Positions 43,898 through 56,199 of a DNA stretch of 64,000 bases are shown here, piece by piece. Position numbers and translations under genes: made by a program. The stretch comes from Hysterangium stoloniferum (lineage: Eukaryota > Basidiomycota > Agaricomycetes > Hysterangiales > Hysterangiaceae). The DNA lies in NCBI GenBank assembly GCA_015178975.1, contig WHVD01000040.1:558001-622000 (forward strand), read 5' to 3'. A model generated the notes under the pieces. That model was not told the origin of the DNA. It saw only the letters and a program-made list of their open reading frames with translations, and ran no database searches. Within the stretch, counting starts at the first letter, position 1; each line of letters starts with the position of its first letter.

Positions 43898-46249
43898 ATG
43901 AGCACCTGCCGGGATTCGTGTTCCGAGTACCGCAAACAAGGATCAGAGTGAGACGTGTTGTCGCCATTAGCCGGGAGAATACGTTCCTTGGCGTCTGAGT
44001 ACCTTTTGGCATCTCTCACCGACCATTTCATGATTCCTCGCGATTCAAAGTTATCGTCATTATCTCTCTAAAGGTCTCAGGCCTAATGAGGTCGGTGTCA
44101 AGTGATTATTATCCAAGTTATCATTAAAGGAGGCGCACGGTTCATAGCATGAAGTTTTTCTACCACGGTCGCTCTAGGTGCTGGCGTTGTGGAATAATAT
44201 CTTGTGCCGTAGACTTCTATTTCCAAACTTCGCCGCTCGGCGCCTGATGCTTTCCCTACGGGCTTTACTCTTGTTAGCTGACTTCACTCAGATGGACCGT
44301 GTAATTAGGCATATTCACTATTTACGCCCATTTAGCCTCAGCAAAGAATTATCGAAATTGGAATTCCGAAAGCATTGAATACGAAGCGGATGTTCCCGTT
44401 AGATATAGTCGTAGTGGACAGCGCCCGAGGCTGTACCTAAGAAGCACTGTCATGGATAGCATCCACTGCATTGACATATTCTATCAATCGAGATGCCACT
44501 TCTCAACTCATGTAAAAGCTGAATTTCCCAAAAAATCTAGTGCTCAAGAAGTCGGAAGTTGCCACATTATGTGGCGAAGGCTCATCAAACTATTTGTAGC
44601 TTCCATATGCCCACTGCCGTCGACGATCTGCGCATCAGGAGGAAGAATAATACTATTACTCTTTACTTATGCTCCCCATTTCTAATTTGTGTAAAGCTAC
44701 ATAGTTTGAGCGAATTAAAGAGCGCATATAGTCACTTTTTACCGCACGTGTGTGGTTGGCAGCTTCTTGTTGATGCTATACACACGTTGTATATATTTGT
44801 GAGTCCGACAATATTCAAGAGTTCTTGCCAATAGCTGGACTATGCATGGCACAAAAGTGTTGATAACAAGAATGGCGCTCAGTACAAACCGAGTGGATAT
44901 CTCCTTTCATCTCAGTTGGAGTATGTTGCATGAAGTACAATTACCACCTTTTCTGAAAAAGGTGAGCGGTCCTGAATGTTAAAATGAGACAAGAAAGTAT
45001 ACTGCAGCATGAGTGCAATTCAAGGTGGTTCAATCCTGATGTGAGCCATAAGAACGTTCGAAGGGGGTTTAGCCTCCTGGAACAACACTAGCCTTTGGAG
45101 AAATAAAGTGAATAGTGAGGAGAGGAGATGATGGCCGAAACGAACGCACAGATCAAGCTTTAATTATTGCGTGTACATAGCGTGTAGGGATAGTGAAATC
45201 GAAATGCTGCTGCGGAGAGCATGACATAGCTTTGAGATGGAAATTCTGAGAAAATATCGATCATGCTTCAGGCCCTCCATCAAGTATAATGTTTTCAAGG
45301 CGGGCCAAATATGGTTCTAGCAACGGTGGACCAAAGGATGTGAGCGTAGAAGTTGATATAGACTCACAGCACTAATTCGGTCCGAACACAAAAATCATGA
45401 AAACAAGTGAGTGTGAATGAGTCAACTGGCATAATACCCCCGGATACGATAGGAAATCACTACAGTGGGAGGGAATAAAGATTGCTACAACAGCCTTTGT
45501 GAAGTCACCAGGGACAATGGAGCGATCGGCTTCGAAGGGGCGGACAAGTTGCCAGGAAAAGGGTACGTAAAGGCATATAGAGTATGGTGAATCTTTACAC
45601 ACCCGAAGAGCTCTCCAAGAGGTCAAGCTATGGTGGCTCACAATGTTTCATCTATCTTGACATTGTCGAGTCGGATTGACAAGTGTTTAATAAATAAAGT
45701 GAGCCTGGGGCGAATTAGGTTACTGAGAAGGTCAGGGTAATAATAAGACTAGCGTGTAATTAATAGTCATTGACTAATGATTGCACGCACAATTTGTTGA
45801 TAAAAACCGGACGGAGTCGGCACAAAGAAGGATATTAAGGGTTGACGCCCATTAGCATCAGTAATGAATTGTTGGAATGGATTGCTTGCAAGTATGAAAG
45901 AATTGAACACGAAGCGCTAGCCGGAGTCGAAAGCGCCTGGAGCTGTACCTAATAAGCACTGCCATGGATAGCTTCCACTGCACTGACATATTCTATCCGT
46001 GGAGATGTCACTTCTGACGGGAGAGCTGGATTTCCCTGAAAGCTAGCACTGAAGAACTCGGAAGGTAGCATATTGCGCGGTGACGGCCTGTCGATTTATT
46101 CTCAGCTGCCATGTGTGTTGTCTGCGGGAGATCATCTGCTGAAATGGAAGGAATATGTGTAAAGAGGGAAAGGTAACTTGAAAATATCCTGGCTTTGTTA
46201 TTCAAGAAGTAAGTGGGACTTCAAGTTGGTTACACAGAAAGGATCGAAT
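43898..46249 (+). repeat. Spacer DNA between copies A7 and A8
   Basis: Composite of repeat-unit pieces: 43,900-44,300 (spacer after family B), 44,280-44,600 (upstream region), 44,640-44,830 (family A 3' flank), 44,800-45,360 (as 54,880-55,240), 45,370-46,240 (upstream region of A8, as 9,590-10,380). No conserved coding frame. The minus-strand frame 45,372-45,641 has only broken counterparts. Confidence 0.45.
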
Positions 46250-48345
46250 GGTGTGTATCCTGAGGAGCACGGCCACAATGCTATGCCTGGAAATCGACTC
46301 TTGGGCTAACTTCAGCTTCAAAAGCGCAGCATTCCCTCTCTGTACGAGTATCACTTCTACCCACCAAGGTCAACGTCCAACGTGATAGCTCCGAGTGAGC
46401 AGGATGTCCGATACCTCCTCCAAGAGGTTGACTGGCTACGACCCTTGGTTTCCCCGGCTGTCGTGAGGATGGAACGACAGGAAATCGATGACACAGTAAT
46501 GAGGGAAATATCCCGGATGAAGCTTCGAGAGCGAGGTAGCTGTCTCGAACATGGGCACTATTTATGTTGCCGCGCATATGATGACGACCAGCACATAGCA
46601 CTGTCGGAAGAAGACGCGGAAGGTGGTGTGGAGGAATGGGTGCGCAAACAAAACATCCTGTTGGTGGAGACTGTTAACAGAGCGGGTGTTCGCAGTGCCA
46701 AGGAGACATGAATTGCCATGACCCACCGAATAATATTAAGACACGAGGGAGATCCACCAACGCCACATCCACCCTCAGTCTATATCGTAGGCATGACATT
46801 GACTGGAGAATCGTCCCATCTCTGGAGAGCTCATCGTCAAGTGTTGAAATTAGCCCCGGGTATTACTGTGGAGTCGGTTTGGAAAGGGTTGGGAGGAATG
46901 TTCTTTACAACGCAAAGACAGCTGCACTGATGGCAAAGTTGATGATATACAAGCGAATGGCGTATGGAGACGATAGGGCCCTTAACAAGTTAATGAGAAA
47001 GCATCTCACTCTGCGAAGAATCGGAATATTAATTCAAGAGACCATTGACTTAATGAGGTGGGGATACTTCAGCGCCAATCATTGAGTACACTCAAAATAC
47101 TCACCATTCTAGACCCACTTACCCCCGTCAAATTCAACAACAGGCGGCATTTGTCTTAGAGATGTGCTGGACTTCATATACTTTACAGCGGAGGAACGAA
47201 GGACGGCTTATGACAGCATTGGCTTTGGCCTTCTCCTCGTCTCCCGGCGCTCGATGGGACGATAGAGATCGGCCATCAACTGCAATTACGTCTTCGCTTT
47301 ACAATGCTGTCATTAAATCACCGCCACACACCAACCTGAATGAGGTTGTGTCTGCATTCATTCTACAAATCGCCGGATATTTATCATCCTTTTGCAAACG
47401 TACCTTCCTCCTCGCCGACCTCAGGTATATCGTAAAAGAAAATTGCCACGTGCGTCAACTGTGTGTAGAGGAGCTCACTGCGATTAGAGGTTGCATTGAT
47501 TTCTGGGTACAACCGTGCGTCGCGACATCACATCATTTCATCTGGCCCACTAAAACCACAATAGACAAAATTACTCACATCGACGTTCCTTGTATGCATC
47601 TCCTATGGAGCTTCTGGTGTGTTGCATGCACCAAGATGCCTGGTTTCGAGATATTGCTGGAGATGTATTGAAGGTTATAGTGGACGACGCAAACCTCCTG
47701 ATAGCGTCCTTGACACTTTTTATCGATGTCAGCACGTTAAATTCACTGTCGTGTAATACCATTGCACTAGAAACCTTCTTCGCGACAGACCGCTTCGCAA
47801 GGATCATATCCATCAGCTGAATGTGGTTTCCTCGCTCATTGAACCCCTCCTAAGGTATGTTGACAATGCTTTACCTTCCTGCATCATCTCATATCCGCCC
47901 ATGAAAATATCCGATCAGTCTGATTCTGAGACACACGGGTCCAAAACCGTGGTTCCTCTTGTCAGAAGAGAGCATAATCGAAATCACCCTGAAGCTGATA
48001 GCTGGATCTTCCGACATCGAATCCGCGTGTACCATAGTGCGCAGCCTCAATATCATCCCCATTCTCTCTCGTCTTCTTCCACATTGTGACGCAATGCGGG
48101 GTTCAATCAACGATCAATACCTCGGTCGCTGCCTTGAACGCGCAACTGTCGCGGCCCATTCCTTCCTTTGTGTCATCGCCACACCTTTCACTGGTGTGTG
48201 CGTAACATTTAATTCAAACTGCAGATCAGTGTTGAAGGACCATGATTGGCGTGCCGATGCTCTTGTTTCATCCATTGCGCCAGCCCAATTTCTCTTGGAT
48301 AACACCAATACACAATCCGAACCAGGAGGAGGGATAGTACTATGA
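46250..48345 (+). pseudogene. Family A copy A8 (CpG-rich, near full length)
   Basis: N-terminal block 46,382-46,711 (here without the usual stop after the acidic end); second block 46,708-47,085 with ISPGYYCGVGLERVGRNVLYNAK and QETIDLMRWGY; third block 47,162-47,671, the longest central frame of any copy, with SSLYNAVIKS, FLLADL, VEELTAIRGCIDFWVQPCVATSH; then AWFRDIAGDVLKVIVDDANLLIASLTL (47,637-47,720) in another frame; NVVSSLIEPLLRYVDN; and IIEITLKLIAGSSDIESACT to 48,345. The helical, leucine-rich pattern could suggest an alpha-solenoid, but I cannot name a repeat family. Confidence 0.5.
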
Positions 48346-48779
48346 CGCTTTCCTTAACTCGCCTTTTGGCAATATATCTAATTTATGTAATGCTACATAG
48401 TTTGAGCCCATTCAAGACCGCATATGGTGACTTTGTCCCGCCTGTGTGTGCTTGGCAGCGTCTCGTTGGTGCTAGACACCATTCTGCATACTAGTGGGCG
48501 CTAGTATTGGTTAGAATCACGGCCTATTTATCAACGAGAGTCACTTCAAATAGATTACCACTGAGAGATGAGAAGCAGCATATCAGGTAGCTGGGATAGA
48601 TGAAGCAAGTGATTGAAGAGTAGCAAAAGACACCCGTAACAAACATTCACTAATGCATGCTGACATTAATCTCGCTCAGATTCATCTAATCCTCAAAATA
48701 TGTGTTCAATTCCCGGATTGGTTATCATGAGGCACATAACTTGGAAAAAAATTAGAGGCCTTTAAAATGATGTGATGAA
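48346..48779 (+). repeat. 3' flank of copy A8
   Basis: Family A 3' flank as after other copies: AATATATCTAATTTATGTAATG, then CTTGGCAGCGTCTCGTTG, then CACTTCAAATAGA and ATGCTGACATTAATCTCG (words given to locate). No gene. Confidence 0.5.
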
Positions 48780-49960
48780 GTCCAAGTCAAAATGGTAAAG
48801 TGACGTGAGAATATCCAGCCTGTATAATACAAGAAGGTTTAGTGGGCCTTCAAATTGGTTAGAAGGAATGGATGGAACAGTGTGTATCCTGTAGGAGCAC
48901 GGGCACAATCCTAAGCCTGGAAGTCGACGCTCGGGTTAACTGCACCTAAAAAGCGCAGCATTCCCTTCCGGAATAAAATATCGAAAAAAGGCATCTTGGT
49001 TCGCCAACATATGAAACGCCGTACAGGAGATTCATACAAGGAACGTCGGTGTGGGTAGGGTTGTCTGTTGTGGGCTTGGTGGGCAGGATGAAATGATGTG
49101 ATATCGCGACGCAAGGTTGTACCCATAATTCAATGTAACCTCTGATCGCAGTGAGCTCCACCACAGGGATGTCTACGCCCATTATGTAGACTCTCTAACC
49201 TCCCTAGACTCCCTAGATCTATAGTAAGCTTTTATACCGACTAGTAGATAGGGATCTCGCGAAGGTAGTGTGTCTAGCCGAGTCTAGCTAGCTCTCCTAG
49301 ATGGCTCTAGCCAATATAGACGGCATACTTACTGATCTTCCCACTTTCCTGATGCACGATAACCGCAATGCATGGAGATGAGAAATATCCGGGGATTTGA
49401 AGCATAAATGTCGACGCAATCTCATCCACGTTGGTAGCGCTGATTTGATTACAGCATTGTACAGCGAAGACGTAATTGCAGTTGATGGCCGATCTCTACG
49501 TCCCATAGAGCGCCGGGAAATGAGGAGAAGGCCGAACAAAAATGTACCAGAAGCTTGGCAGTATGTCATCCGTTCCTCTGCAATCCACCATTTGAAACCC
49601 AGAACCCTTCTAAGTCCATCCACGCCTGTTTTCGAATTCGACGGGGATAGGTGGGTCTAGAAGGACGTGAGTATTTTGAATGTATTCCCTGATTGACGCT
49701 TGAATTACTATTCCCAGCCTGAGCGGAATGACATAGCTGAGCCGAAACCCATCAACGAGATTCTGGCCTTCCCATCTTCCACGCGCCATTCGGTTGTATA
49801 TCATCAACGTTGTCATCAGCGAATATTTCTTTGCGATGTAAAGTACTTTTATCCCCCAGCTTGAGTTGGAGTCCTTTGTCTTTTCCCAGCAACATGTATC
49901 GTGACGGAAACCCCGATATGGTTGATGTTGTCATGGTTGTGCTCCTCGGTTCCCTTCCTA
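48780..49960 (-). pseudogene. Family A copy A9, inverted, joined to a plus-strand 5' fragment
   Basis: 48,780-48,970 is the plus-strand start of a family A gene. At about 48,975 the sequence flips: on the minus strand 49,960-48,975 reads the second block (49,816-49,610, RLGIVIQ), the exon start DPPIPVEFENRRGW, SSLYNAVIKS (49,470), and VELTAIRGYIELWVQPCVAISHHF (49,160-49,080). About 150 bases at 49,150-49,300 are foreign. The joint places two 5' and middle parts back to back, a sign of inversion. Confidence 0.55.
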
Positions 49961-50245
49961 GACCTTAAAGCTTCATGATGCAAAAGGTATATGTAATATC
50001 CTGCCCGCATGACTTATCGTTGTATCTTCATTTTTCTATCGCCCTAGTTTTGTTAATATATTGTGTTCAGTGGATATATCTTAATTCTTTGAAGCATGCT
50101 GGTGTGTGTGTATTAGTACATAATTACATAAATTATTATATGCAAGTTCAGATGCTGACAGCTGGGTATCTGATTGGACGTGCCAGACCCGGATTTTTAC
50201 CTATATCATTGTCATTTAAAGAGCGGCTGGTGGTCTAAATTGGAT
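49961..50245. other. Short unassigned stretch
   Basis: AT-rich sequence between an inverted family A copy and an inverted family B copy. The open frame 49,975-50,238 is hydrophobic but has no counterpart in other copies. Nothing else is visible. Confidence 0.3.
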
Positions 50246-51110
50246 TATAGTCACTTGTAACTGACCAAATGAGACTTACGATGCTTAGATACATAATGAC
50301 AAGAGCTCAGAATCTCCAGAAATCGTGCAATGATCGGTGAAAGATGGCAAAAGGTGCTCGGAAGCCGAGGAACGTGTTCACCCAGACAAGATGTCTCACT
50401 CTGTTGATTGTTTGTGGTATAGGAGTTCAAAGGCAGCCAGGTGCTCAAAGAGGTTCCGTTGAAATATAAGAAAAGACTTGATTCAATTGAAGACTCATCA
50501 CTCCAATGGTTTGAAGCGCTGGGAGGAAGAACGGCTATCTTGCTCCAGGCTGTTCCACACGCTGGACCATGTCCAGGCGCGCATTCTAGATTAAGGGGAC
50601 TTCCCTCCGTGAGCCCCCCGGATGAAATACCAATTGACTGATGCTTTGTCTTCTTCAAGACATCTCGTGTCCTTGGTGCTTCTTCCTCTTCATTTTTCTC
50701 CCTCAAGAATTGTCCAACAAAAAATCAACTACACTTGTGATCAAATATATTCAAGTTGCTGTCACAGAATATCGGTCATTACCAGGTGTGCCACCCGGAA
50801 CGCTTTGTTATACCTAATTTAGACCGGTTTGCCATCAAGTGGTCATGGAATATGGCTTCCTCGAACTTCTCCTGTATCGCTAAGTATCAGTTATACACTA
50901 TATGGTCTCAAACGTGCTTTGTGGTGCTCGTTTTACCTCCCTTGCAATATTCGCGATGGTCGTTTTTCTCAAGTCGGATCCCATCGGAGCGAGGCGCTCC
51001 ATCATCGGGTCAAGGTTTCGAATGGAGAGAAATACTTAATTGAATCCGCCCAACACCCTTTCAAAGGCCCTTCCTTTTATTCCAGATTTTGTGCCTCGTG
51101 GTAGCCAATC
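50246..51110 (-). pseudogene. Family B copy B3 (inverted, best preserved)
   Basis: On the minus strand: RNLDPMMERLAPMGSDLRKT and the following IANIAREVKRAPQSTFE (about 51,000-50,910), then FEEAIFHDHLMANRSKLGITK (50,860-50,800), then the C-terminal frame 50,706-50,251 with REKNEEEEAPRTRDVLKK and SPLNLECAPGHGPA. The three pieces lie in the same order as in copy B1. Short gaps of 50-100 bases between them fit introns. Function unknown; the family is charged and lacks recognisable motifs. Confidence 0.5.
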
Positions 51111-51179
51111 AGGAGATTAAACATAGATTTTAGATATTAGGTGAATCGGACCCAGATAACTGTCGGCATGGATTAGTGG

Positions 51180-51479
51180 GTTACGGGTGGTGGTTGCTGC
51201 TCTTCAATGACTTGCTTCCTGCTATCTCAACTAACTGATACGCTGCATTCTTTGAAAGCTCCGAGTCGTATTCTATTTGAAGTGATTCTCGTTGATAAAT
51301 TGGATGTGATTCTAGCCACCACTAACGCCCACCAATATATGCAACGTATGCATAGAATCAACGAGAAACTGCGAAGCACACAAAGTAAAAGTGACTAAAT
51401 GCACTCTTAAATGCCCTCAAACTATGTAGCTTTACATAAATTGGAAATATTGCCAAAGGGGAGTTAACTGAAGAGTAAT
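51180..51479 (-). repeat. Inverted 3' flank of family A
   Basis: Complement of the 3' flank seen at 12,640-12,960: AACTATGTAGCTTTACATAAATT at about 51,420-51,440, CAACGAGAA near 51,360 and TCAACGAGAATCACTTCAAATAGAAT as complement at 51,270-51,300 (words to locate). No gene. Confidence 0.5.
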
Positions 51480-52325
51480 AGTAGTATTCTTCCTCCTGGG
51501 TGGATAATGTGTCGGGGTTACCAAGGAGAAATTATGATATGTTGTGCGTAATGGATGGAACAAGAGCATCGGCAGACCAACCATGATTCCCCAACACGGA
51601 TCGGGAGCTTGAATGAGACGCTACGCACACACAAAGGAAGGAATGAGCCGCGAAGGTTAATTGTTCAACCGCGGCAACGAGGTATTTATGATTGGTTGAG
51701 ACACGCATTGCGTCACAATGTGGAAGAAGCCGAGCGAGAATGGCGATTATATTGAGGCTGCGCAGTATGGTACACCCGTATTCGATGTCGAGAGATGCAG
51801 CTATCAGCTTCAGAGTGACCTCGATTATTTTCCTGCCTGAAAAGAGGAGAGCAATGGTTTGACTCGTGTGTGTCATAATCAGACTGGTAGGGTATTTGAA
51901 TGGGCGGGTATGAGATTGTGCTTGAAGGTCAAACATTGTCCACATACCTTAGGACGGGTTCAATGAGCGAAGAAACCACATTCAGCTGGTTGATATTATC
52001 CGTGCGAAGCGTGATATCGTCGCAGAAGGTTTCTAGGCCACTGATAAAGTGCGAAAGTGAACGTGACATTTTACAATCGATATGAAATGTCAATGTTGCT
52101 ATATGGAGGCTTGCGTCGTCTAAAATAACCGTCAATGCATCTCCAGCAATATTTCGAACCCAGGAATCTTGGTGGATGCAACACACGAGAATCCTTATAG
52201 GATATTCAAACAAGGAAATTCGGTGTGAGTAATTTTGTCTGTTCTGGTTTTGGTGGGCAGGATGCAATAATGTGATGTCGCGACGCACGGTTTTAACCAG
52301 AATTCAATGTAAACTCTGATCGCAG
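51480..52325 (-). pseudogene. Family A copy A10, inverted, C-terminal half
   Basis: Minus-strand frames: 52,288-51,929 (119 residues) reads DITLLHPAHQNQNRQNYSHRISLFEYP... then VRNIAGDALTVILDDASLHIATLTF and NQLNVVSSLIEPVLRYVDN in one continuous frame, and 51,945-51,532 (137 residues) reads GRKIIEVTLKLIAASLDIEYGCT to the end. The first frame shows that this part can stay open in a single frame from the DITS block to the YVDN block, which helps define the real exon. It starts abruptly at an inversion joint near 52,325. Confidence 0.6.
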
Positions 52326-53170
52326 CGACGATTATTAATATGCGAGGTAGATCCACCAATTCCACATCCAACCTCGGCCCATATGAGAGTCATATAAATC
52401 GCACGATACATGTCATGCCATCCCTATCCCTTCCTCGTTGACGAATTTGCGTATATCGTGAAAAGCATTTGCGAAGTCCGTCAACTGTCTCTAGAAGAGC
52501 TCAATGCGATCAGATGTTTCATTGAAATCTTATTACAACCGTGCGTCGCGACATGACATCATGTCATCCTGCCCACCAAAACCATAACAGAGAAAATCAC
52601 CCATACCGAGGATCCTCGTGTGCTGCATGCACCAAGATGCCTGGTTTCGAGATATTGCGGGAGATGTATTGCAGCTTCTAATGGATGACACAAAACCCCA
52701 TGTAGCGTCATTGACACTTCATATCTATGAGGACGATTCATAAAACCCTAAACCCTCAAATATCCTACCAGTCTAATTCTGACACACACGAGTCCAGATT
52801 TCTGGGTCCTCTCGTCAGGGGAGAAACTAATTAAGGTTACACTGAAGCTGATAGCTACATCTTCCGACATCGAATTCGCGTGCGCCACAGTGCGCAGCCT
52901 TAATATAATCTCCATTCTCGCTCGTCTTCTTCCCCATTGTGACGCAATGTGTGGCTCAATCAGCGATCCATTCACCCGTACCCGCTTGGAGGAATTACAC
53001 CTCATGGGTCATTCCTTCCTTTGCGTCATTGCCAAATGTTTCACCGGTGTGTACGTAACATCCAATTCACACTCCAGATCAGGACTATGACTGGCCTTCC
53101 CGATCCACTTGTTCCATCCATTCCGCATGATATATCATGATTTCTCTTTGATAACACCGACACAATTTAT
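52326..53170 (+). pseudogene. Family A copy A11 (deleted)
   Basis: Plus-strand pieces: a 70-base second-block start (52,326-52,390), a jump to the VRQLS-LEELNAIR region (52,400-52,560), DAWFRDIAGDVLQLLMDD (52,640-52,690), a jump to the (S)GEKLIKVTLKLIATSSDIEFAC region (52,810-52,890) and the C-terminus to 53,140. Two internal deletions are clear. CpG-rich, so the breaks are younger than the CpG decay of copy A1. Confidence 0.55.
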
Positions 53171-53780
53171 ACCACCCTGGAGCAGGGAAAGCAGCATTTC
53201 TCTTGACGTAACTCGCCTTTTGTAAATATTTACAGGTAATTTAAAGTTACATATTTTGAGCCAATTTAAGAGCGCATATAGCCACTTTGTACCGTCTTGC
53301 TATGCTTGGCAGCTTCTCTTGATGCTATATTCACCTTGTATATATTCGTGGATAGTAGTCGCAGAATCAGATGGAATTTATCACCTAGAATCACTTCAAA
53401 TAGAATACTGCTCCGAAGTCTCAAAGAAGCAGCATGTCGGTTAAGATAGCATCAAGCAAGTCATTGAAGAACACAAAAAACCACCCGCAACAATCACTTC
53501 CTACTCGAGGGCGACGATTATCTCGGTCAATTTCATCTAGTATTCAAAACATATATTCAATATCCTTATTCGCCGTCATGAGGCACAAAGCTCTGGAATA
53601 AAGGAAGGGGGCTGTACAAGGTACACGGACGGCGTTAGGCGGATTTCATAAAGTATTTTTCTCCGTTCGAAACCTTGACCCGATGGGTGAGCGCCTCGAT
53701 CCCATGGGATCCTACTTGAAACAGGCAAATTCGATAATATTCCAGAGAAGGCCAAATGAGCACCCGAAAGTAAGGGTCGG
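53171..53780 (+). pseudogene. Family A 3' flank and family B copy B2 (partial)
   Basis: 53,200-53,600 is the family A 3' flank. From about 53,640 family B begins: VRNLDPMGERLDPMGSYLK and a decayed version of the next segment up to about 53,780 (compare copy B3). This shows that family B lies downstream of family A in the same orientation within the repeat unit. The rest of B2 is replaced by an LTR-like sequence. Confidence 0.5.
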
Positions 53781-53784
53781 CTTT

Positions 53785-54046
53785 AGAGATAGCTTAATCC
53801 TTCGGTTTGAGCTCTTACGAAGAGGAACGAACAGAGTAGGAATAGGCTCCAATTCGAAAAAGACTACTGTAGTTAATGGGTGGCTTCCCTATTTATGCTA
53901 GCATTCGTAGACTAAACCCCCTAACGACAGATAATAGAAATGAAACAGTGTACTGATCGGAAAATTATCTACCCTCTCTTTACCCCCTGAGACAACGGCG
54001 GTAGACCGCTCCGCGCCAAGTCCGCCACCAGGTCCGCTCCCGTTAC
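53785..54046. repeat. Candidate LTR fragment
   Basis: A CpG-rich stretch with CTATTTATGCTAG (TATA-like) and an end reading GGTCCGCTCCCGTTACA that abuts family A sequence. On the minus strand it would begin TGTAACGGGAGCGG, a plausible LTR start. The other end is not defined and no target duplication is visible. Confidence 0.35.
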
Positions 54047-54265
54047 ATCAAATCACCGTTACGCATCAACGTGAATGGAATTGCATCGACATTTATTCTA
54101 AAAATTACCGTATGTTTATAATCCTTCTGTAAACGTACCGTCCTCCACGGCAACTTTGAGAATATTGTGGAAAACATCTGCCACAGGCGTCAAGTGTCTG
54201 CATTGGAGCTCACCGCCATCAGATGCTACTTTGAAGCCTGGAAACAACTGCGCGCCGCGACATAC
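54047..54265 (+). pseudogene. Family A fragment (copy A12)
   Basis: Matches the central block from AAATCACCGTTACGCATCAACG to the VSALELTAIRCYFEAW region. It is followed at about 54,270 by unrelated DNA, so the frame 54,167-54,559 is a chance fusion. Confidence 0.55.
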
Positions 54266-54269
54266 ACGT

Positions 54270-54660
54270 TAACAATGACTAATATCCGCCCTGGTGCTAG
54301 AAAACAATCACACGCCGGCGACCAAACACAAGCAGGCTTTCCTCCTCTATGTCGTGGAATTGTAGGTGAATTCACCACTCTCGAATGTCCTTGCAGATCG
54401 TCAGGTGTAAAGGCACACGACTTCAGCTCCCTCATCTCTACTACCACCCGCTACTCTTTAATTGTCAAAGATGGACACCAAAATTCCAGAGTCACGCACA
54501 TCAAGTCAGATACCCAGCTGTCAAGTAATCGATTTACAAATAATACTCTATCGCCGTAAAGATATTAGCGAGCTAGTCGATGTTCTCAAAAAACTTCCAT
54601 TGTGATCTTGCCTCGGGTACTCTGTTCCAAGGGTAACCTCGCAGGCTTTTCCTTGGCGAA
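54270..54660. other. Unassigned CpG-rich insertion
   Basis: About 390 bases that are not family A or its spacer. The plus-strand frame stays open until 54,559 and contains CRGIVGEFTTLECPCRSSG, which I do not recognise. It could be part of a retroelement or a captured fragment. Confidence 0.3.
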
Positions 54661-56199
54661 AATTTACCATTTAAGCCACGATCGGGACTGAGTGCAGGGA
54701 TGATTCCAGCGAGGATCTTTACCTCCGCAAAGAGAAGGAAATTCCGTTTGTAGATAGGCTGGAATATCTTCTGGAAAAATTATACGACCTCGTGATATGG
54801 GGCGATTTAACCAAATTACAAAATTGTCAGTTGCGAGACTTCTGACTTGGACTTACGAAAAGAAGCTCTTGTGCCTCGTCACCCTCTCGATCAGAAAATA
54901 CAAGATTCAAGAGCCTCCGCTATTGGGCCGATAATGGATGGCAGGAACCTTTCCACGCGTGGGGGTGGCGATCAATGCAAGTCGAAAGCATACAACCGGC
55001 GTTCGTGCCTTGTCTCTCCGAAGTAGTCAAAACGAATGCACGGATGAACCTCTAAATATTGCATGGACGGATCGGGTAAGGATACTGGGGATGAACATGC
55101 TACAGCGAGAAGTATGATATAACATTGAGAAGATACTCTCGGAATATACCCATTAGGGTTTTAAACCCTCCCATCAATTTTGCTGTCGGCAAGTGAGCGC
55201 AAATAGTGGTACTAGCGAAAGATAAAGCATTAGATGTGAGCTAGGAAGGTCATACGGACTCACAGTGCTCATTGATTCCAAATCCAAGAACGTTGAAAAA
55301 AGTAAAAGTGAAAGCATAAAATGGCGTAATGCCCCTGGAAACGATACGAAATCACTATAGTAGTAAGCAATCCATGTTCCTACAACAATCTTTGTTAAGG
55401 TTACAGGGGATAATGGAGTGGACGGCGTAGAAGGGATCAACATGTTGGCAGGAAAAGGGACGTAAAAACGTAGCGAGCATATGGAATGTCTACATACTCG
55501 AAGAGCCCCGCCTGCAAGAGGTCAAGCTACCGTGGCTCGCAATCCTTGATTTTTATTGAGGCTCACCGTTTGCTTACCTGGGAATATGATGAAGAGGCTT
55601 TGAAGCAACAATCAATGAACTCAATCAGGGAAAGTCACTGATAAATAACTTGAACCCGGGGAGAATACGCTCACTCAGCTGGAATAGGGGAATAATAAAA
55701 CCAGGTGTCAAATGAATTATGAGTAAATATAAATTGCACACAATGTGTTAGTCAATACTCTGAGGGACTCGCTACAAAGAAGGATATTCAGGTGTGATTC
55801 CAATTAGCATAACGAAGCAATTATTTAAATGGGTCCTGGTTGGAATTCTGAAAGAATTGAAAACGAACCGCATATTTCCTTTGGATATAGCCCGAGTCGA
55901 AAGCGCCTAAGGGTGTAACCGATAAGCATTGCCTTGGATAGCATTTACTACATTTACTTATTCTATCCACGGAGATGGCACTTCTCAACCTACGAAAAAG
56001 ATGGATTACCCTGAAATATAACGCTCAAGAACTTAAAAATTACCACATTCTACAGTGACATCTTGTCAATGTATTCCCAGCTGCCGCATGTGTTGTCTGC
56101 AGGATACGATCTGATGAAGTTAGGGAATCACGGCCAGGAAAATGGTAAAGTAATTTGAGAGTATCTTGGCTAAATTATTGGAAAAAGACGAGTGGGCTT
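54660..56199 (+). repeat. Spacer and upstream region of the family A repeat unit
   Basis: 54,660-55,080 matches 13,800-14,400 (TTTAAGCCACGATCGGGAC, then CGCTATTGGGCCG). 55,080-55,560 matches 45,170-45,660. 55,600-56,190 is the family A upstream region. No conserved open frame. Confidence 0.45.

Noticed and set aside
54167-54559. 130-residue frame
   Set aside because: Chance fusion of a family A fragment with unrelated inserted DNA.
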